Assembly: GCA_902783735.1 (NCBI GenBank)
Contig: CACZSE010000288.1
Span: 1-6,324 of the forward strand
Direction: 5' to 3'
From: an uncultured Lachnospiraceae bacterium
Lineage (GTDB): Bacteria; Bacillota; Clostridia; Lachnospirales; Lachnospiraceae
Length of the DNA: 6,324 bases
In this document: positions 6,085-6,324 of the stretch, one piece after another
Layout of the letters: the number at the start of each line of letters is the position of its first letter
Numbering within the stretch: the first letter of the stretch is position 1
Made by a program: the position numbers and the translations under genes
The notes under the pieces: model-generated
Seen by the model: the letters and a program-made list of their open reading frames with translations, nothing else
Databases searched by the model: none
Told to the model about the DNA's origin: nothing

Positions 6085-6324
6085 GAGAAATGGTATTATC
6101 ACACTGTTGGTGATGCTGGCTGTCCTTGCAGGCGGAATATACGCTAGTATATACGGTATAGATGCAAGCGGATCGGGCAGTGCCGCAAATATTAAGCAGG
6201 GTCTTGATCTTGCGGGCGGTGTCAGCATAACATATCAGGCAGTAGGTGAAGAGGAACCGAGTAAGGAAGACATGGCGGATACCATCTACAAGCTTCAAAA
6301 GCGTGTGGAAGGATATTCTACGGA
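6077..6324 (+). CDS. secD: Protein translocase subunit SecD, 3' end cut off by window
   Basis: ATG at 6077 overlaps the maturase stop by 8 nt; GGGAGGA (6062-6068), inside the maturase coding region, lies 8 nt upstream. The 82 complete codons encode a basic N-terminus, one membrane segment (about 6-26), then the SecD signature GLDLAGGVSITYQ (42-54), which begins the extracytoplasmic P1 domain. SecD works with SecF to help protein export through SecYEG using the proton motive force. Only the first part is present, so I cannot tell whether this is SecD alone or a SecDF fusion. The overlap implies co-expression with the SCIFF maturase; whether SecD has a role in exporting the modified peptide is unproven. 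Confidence 0.92.
   Translation, partial: MSKRNGIITLLVMLAVLAGGIYASIYGIDASGSGSAANIKQGLDLAGGVSITYQAVGEEEPSKEDMADTIYKLQKRVEGYST

Noticed and set aside
6007..6298. Two minus-strand open frames across the maturase/secD junction
   Set aside because: They are antisense to the end of the maturase and the start of secD and carry no recognisable motif.

Overview
The window reads as a chromosomal segment of an anaerobic Gram-positive bacterium of the class Clostridia. A Lachnospiraceae-like genome is my best guess, but I cannot prove it from sequence alone. The basis is a complete SCIFF ranthipeptide pair (six-cysteine precursor plus radical SAM/SPASM maturase) directly upstream of secD, an arrangement typical of Clostridia. 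Strong Shine-Dalgarno sites, a TTG start and extended -10 promoters also fit a low-to-moderate GC Firmicute. All genes and the tRNA lie on the + strand.

Layout. Positions 1-894 hold the 3' part of a receiver-GGDEF protein (c-di-GMP signalling), closed by an intrinsic terminator. A promoter then leads into typA/bipA (1035-2879), a ribosome-associated GTPase. A tRNA-Leu(CAA) gene (2941-3023) follows, with its own candidate promoter and a strong terminator. Next is a 421-residue CNNM/CorC-type membrane protein with CBS domains (3084-4349), starting at TTG.

The most interesting part is 4377-6324. A well-formed promoter with an extended -10 drives a 47-codon gene (4457-4600) encoding a SCIFF peptide. 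A perfect 13-bp hairpin with a short T-tract separates it from the maturase gene (4681-6084). The maturase gene overlaps by 8 nt the start of secD, which runs off the window. I infer one operon in which abundant precursor is made relative to enzyme through partial termination, the enzyme installs a thioether cross-link, and a Sec accessory subunit is co-expressed. SCIFF is a known peptide family whose biological role is, to my knowledge, unresolved, so this is a recognised but functionally unexplained system rather than a wholly new one.

The remaining genes are ordinary housekeeping or signalling genes. The intergenic regions are short (none over 300 bases without a gene) and mostly explained by promoters and terminators. 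I saw no insertion sequence, CRISPR array, attachment site or long repeat.
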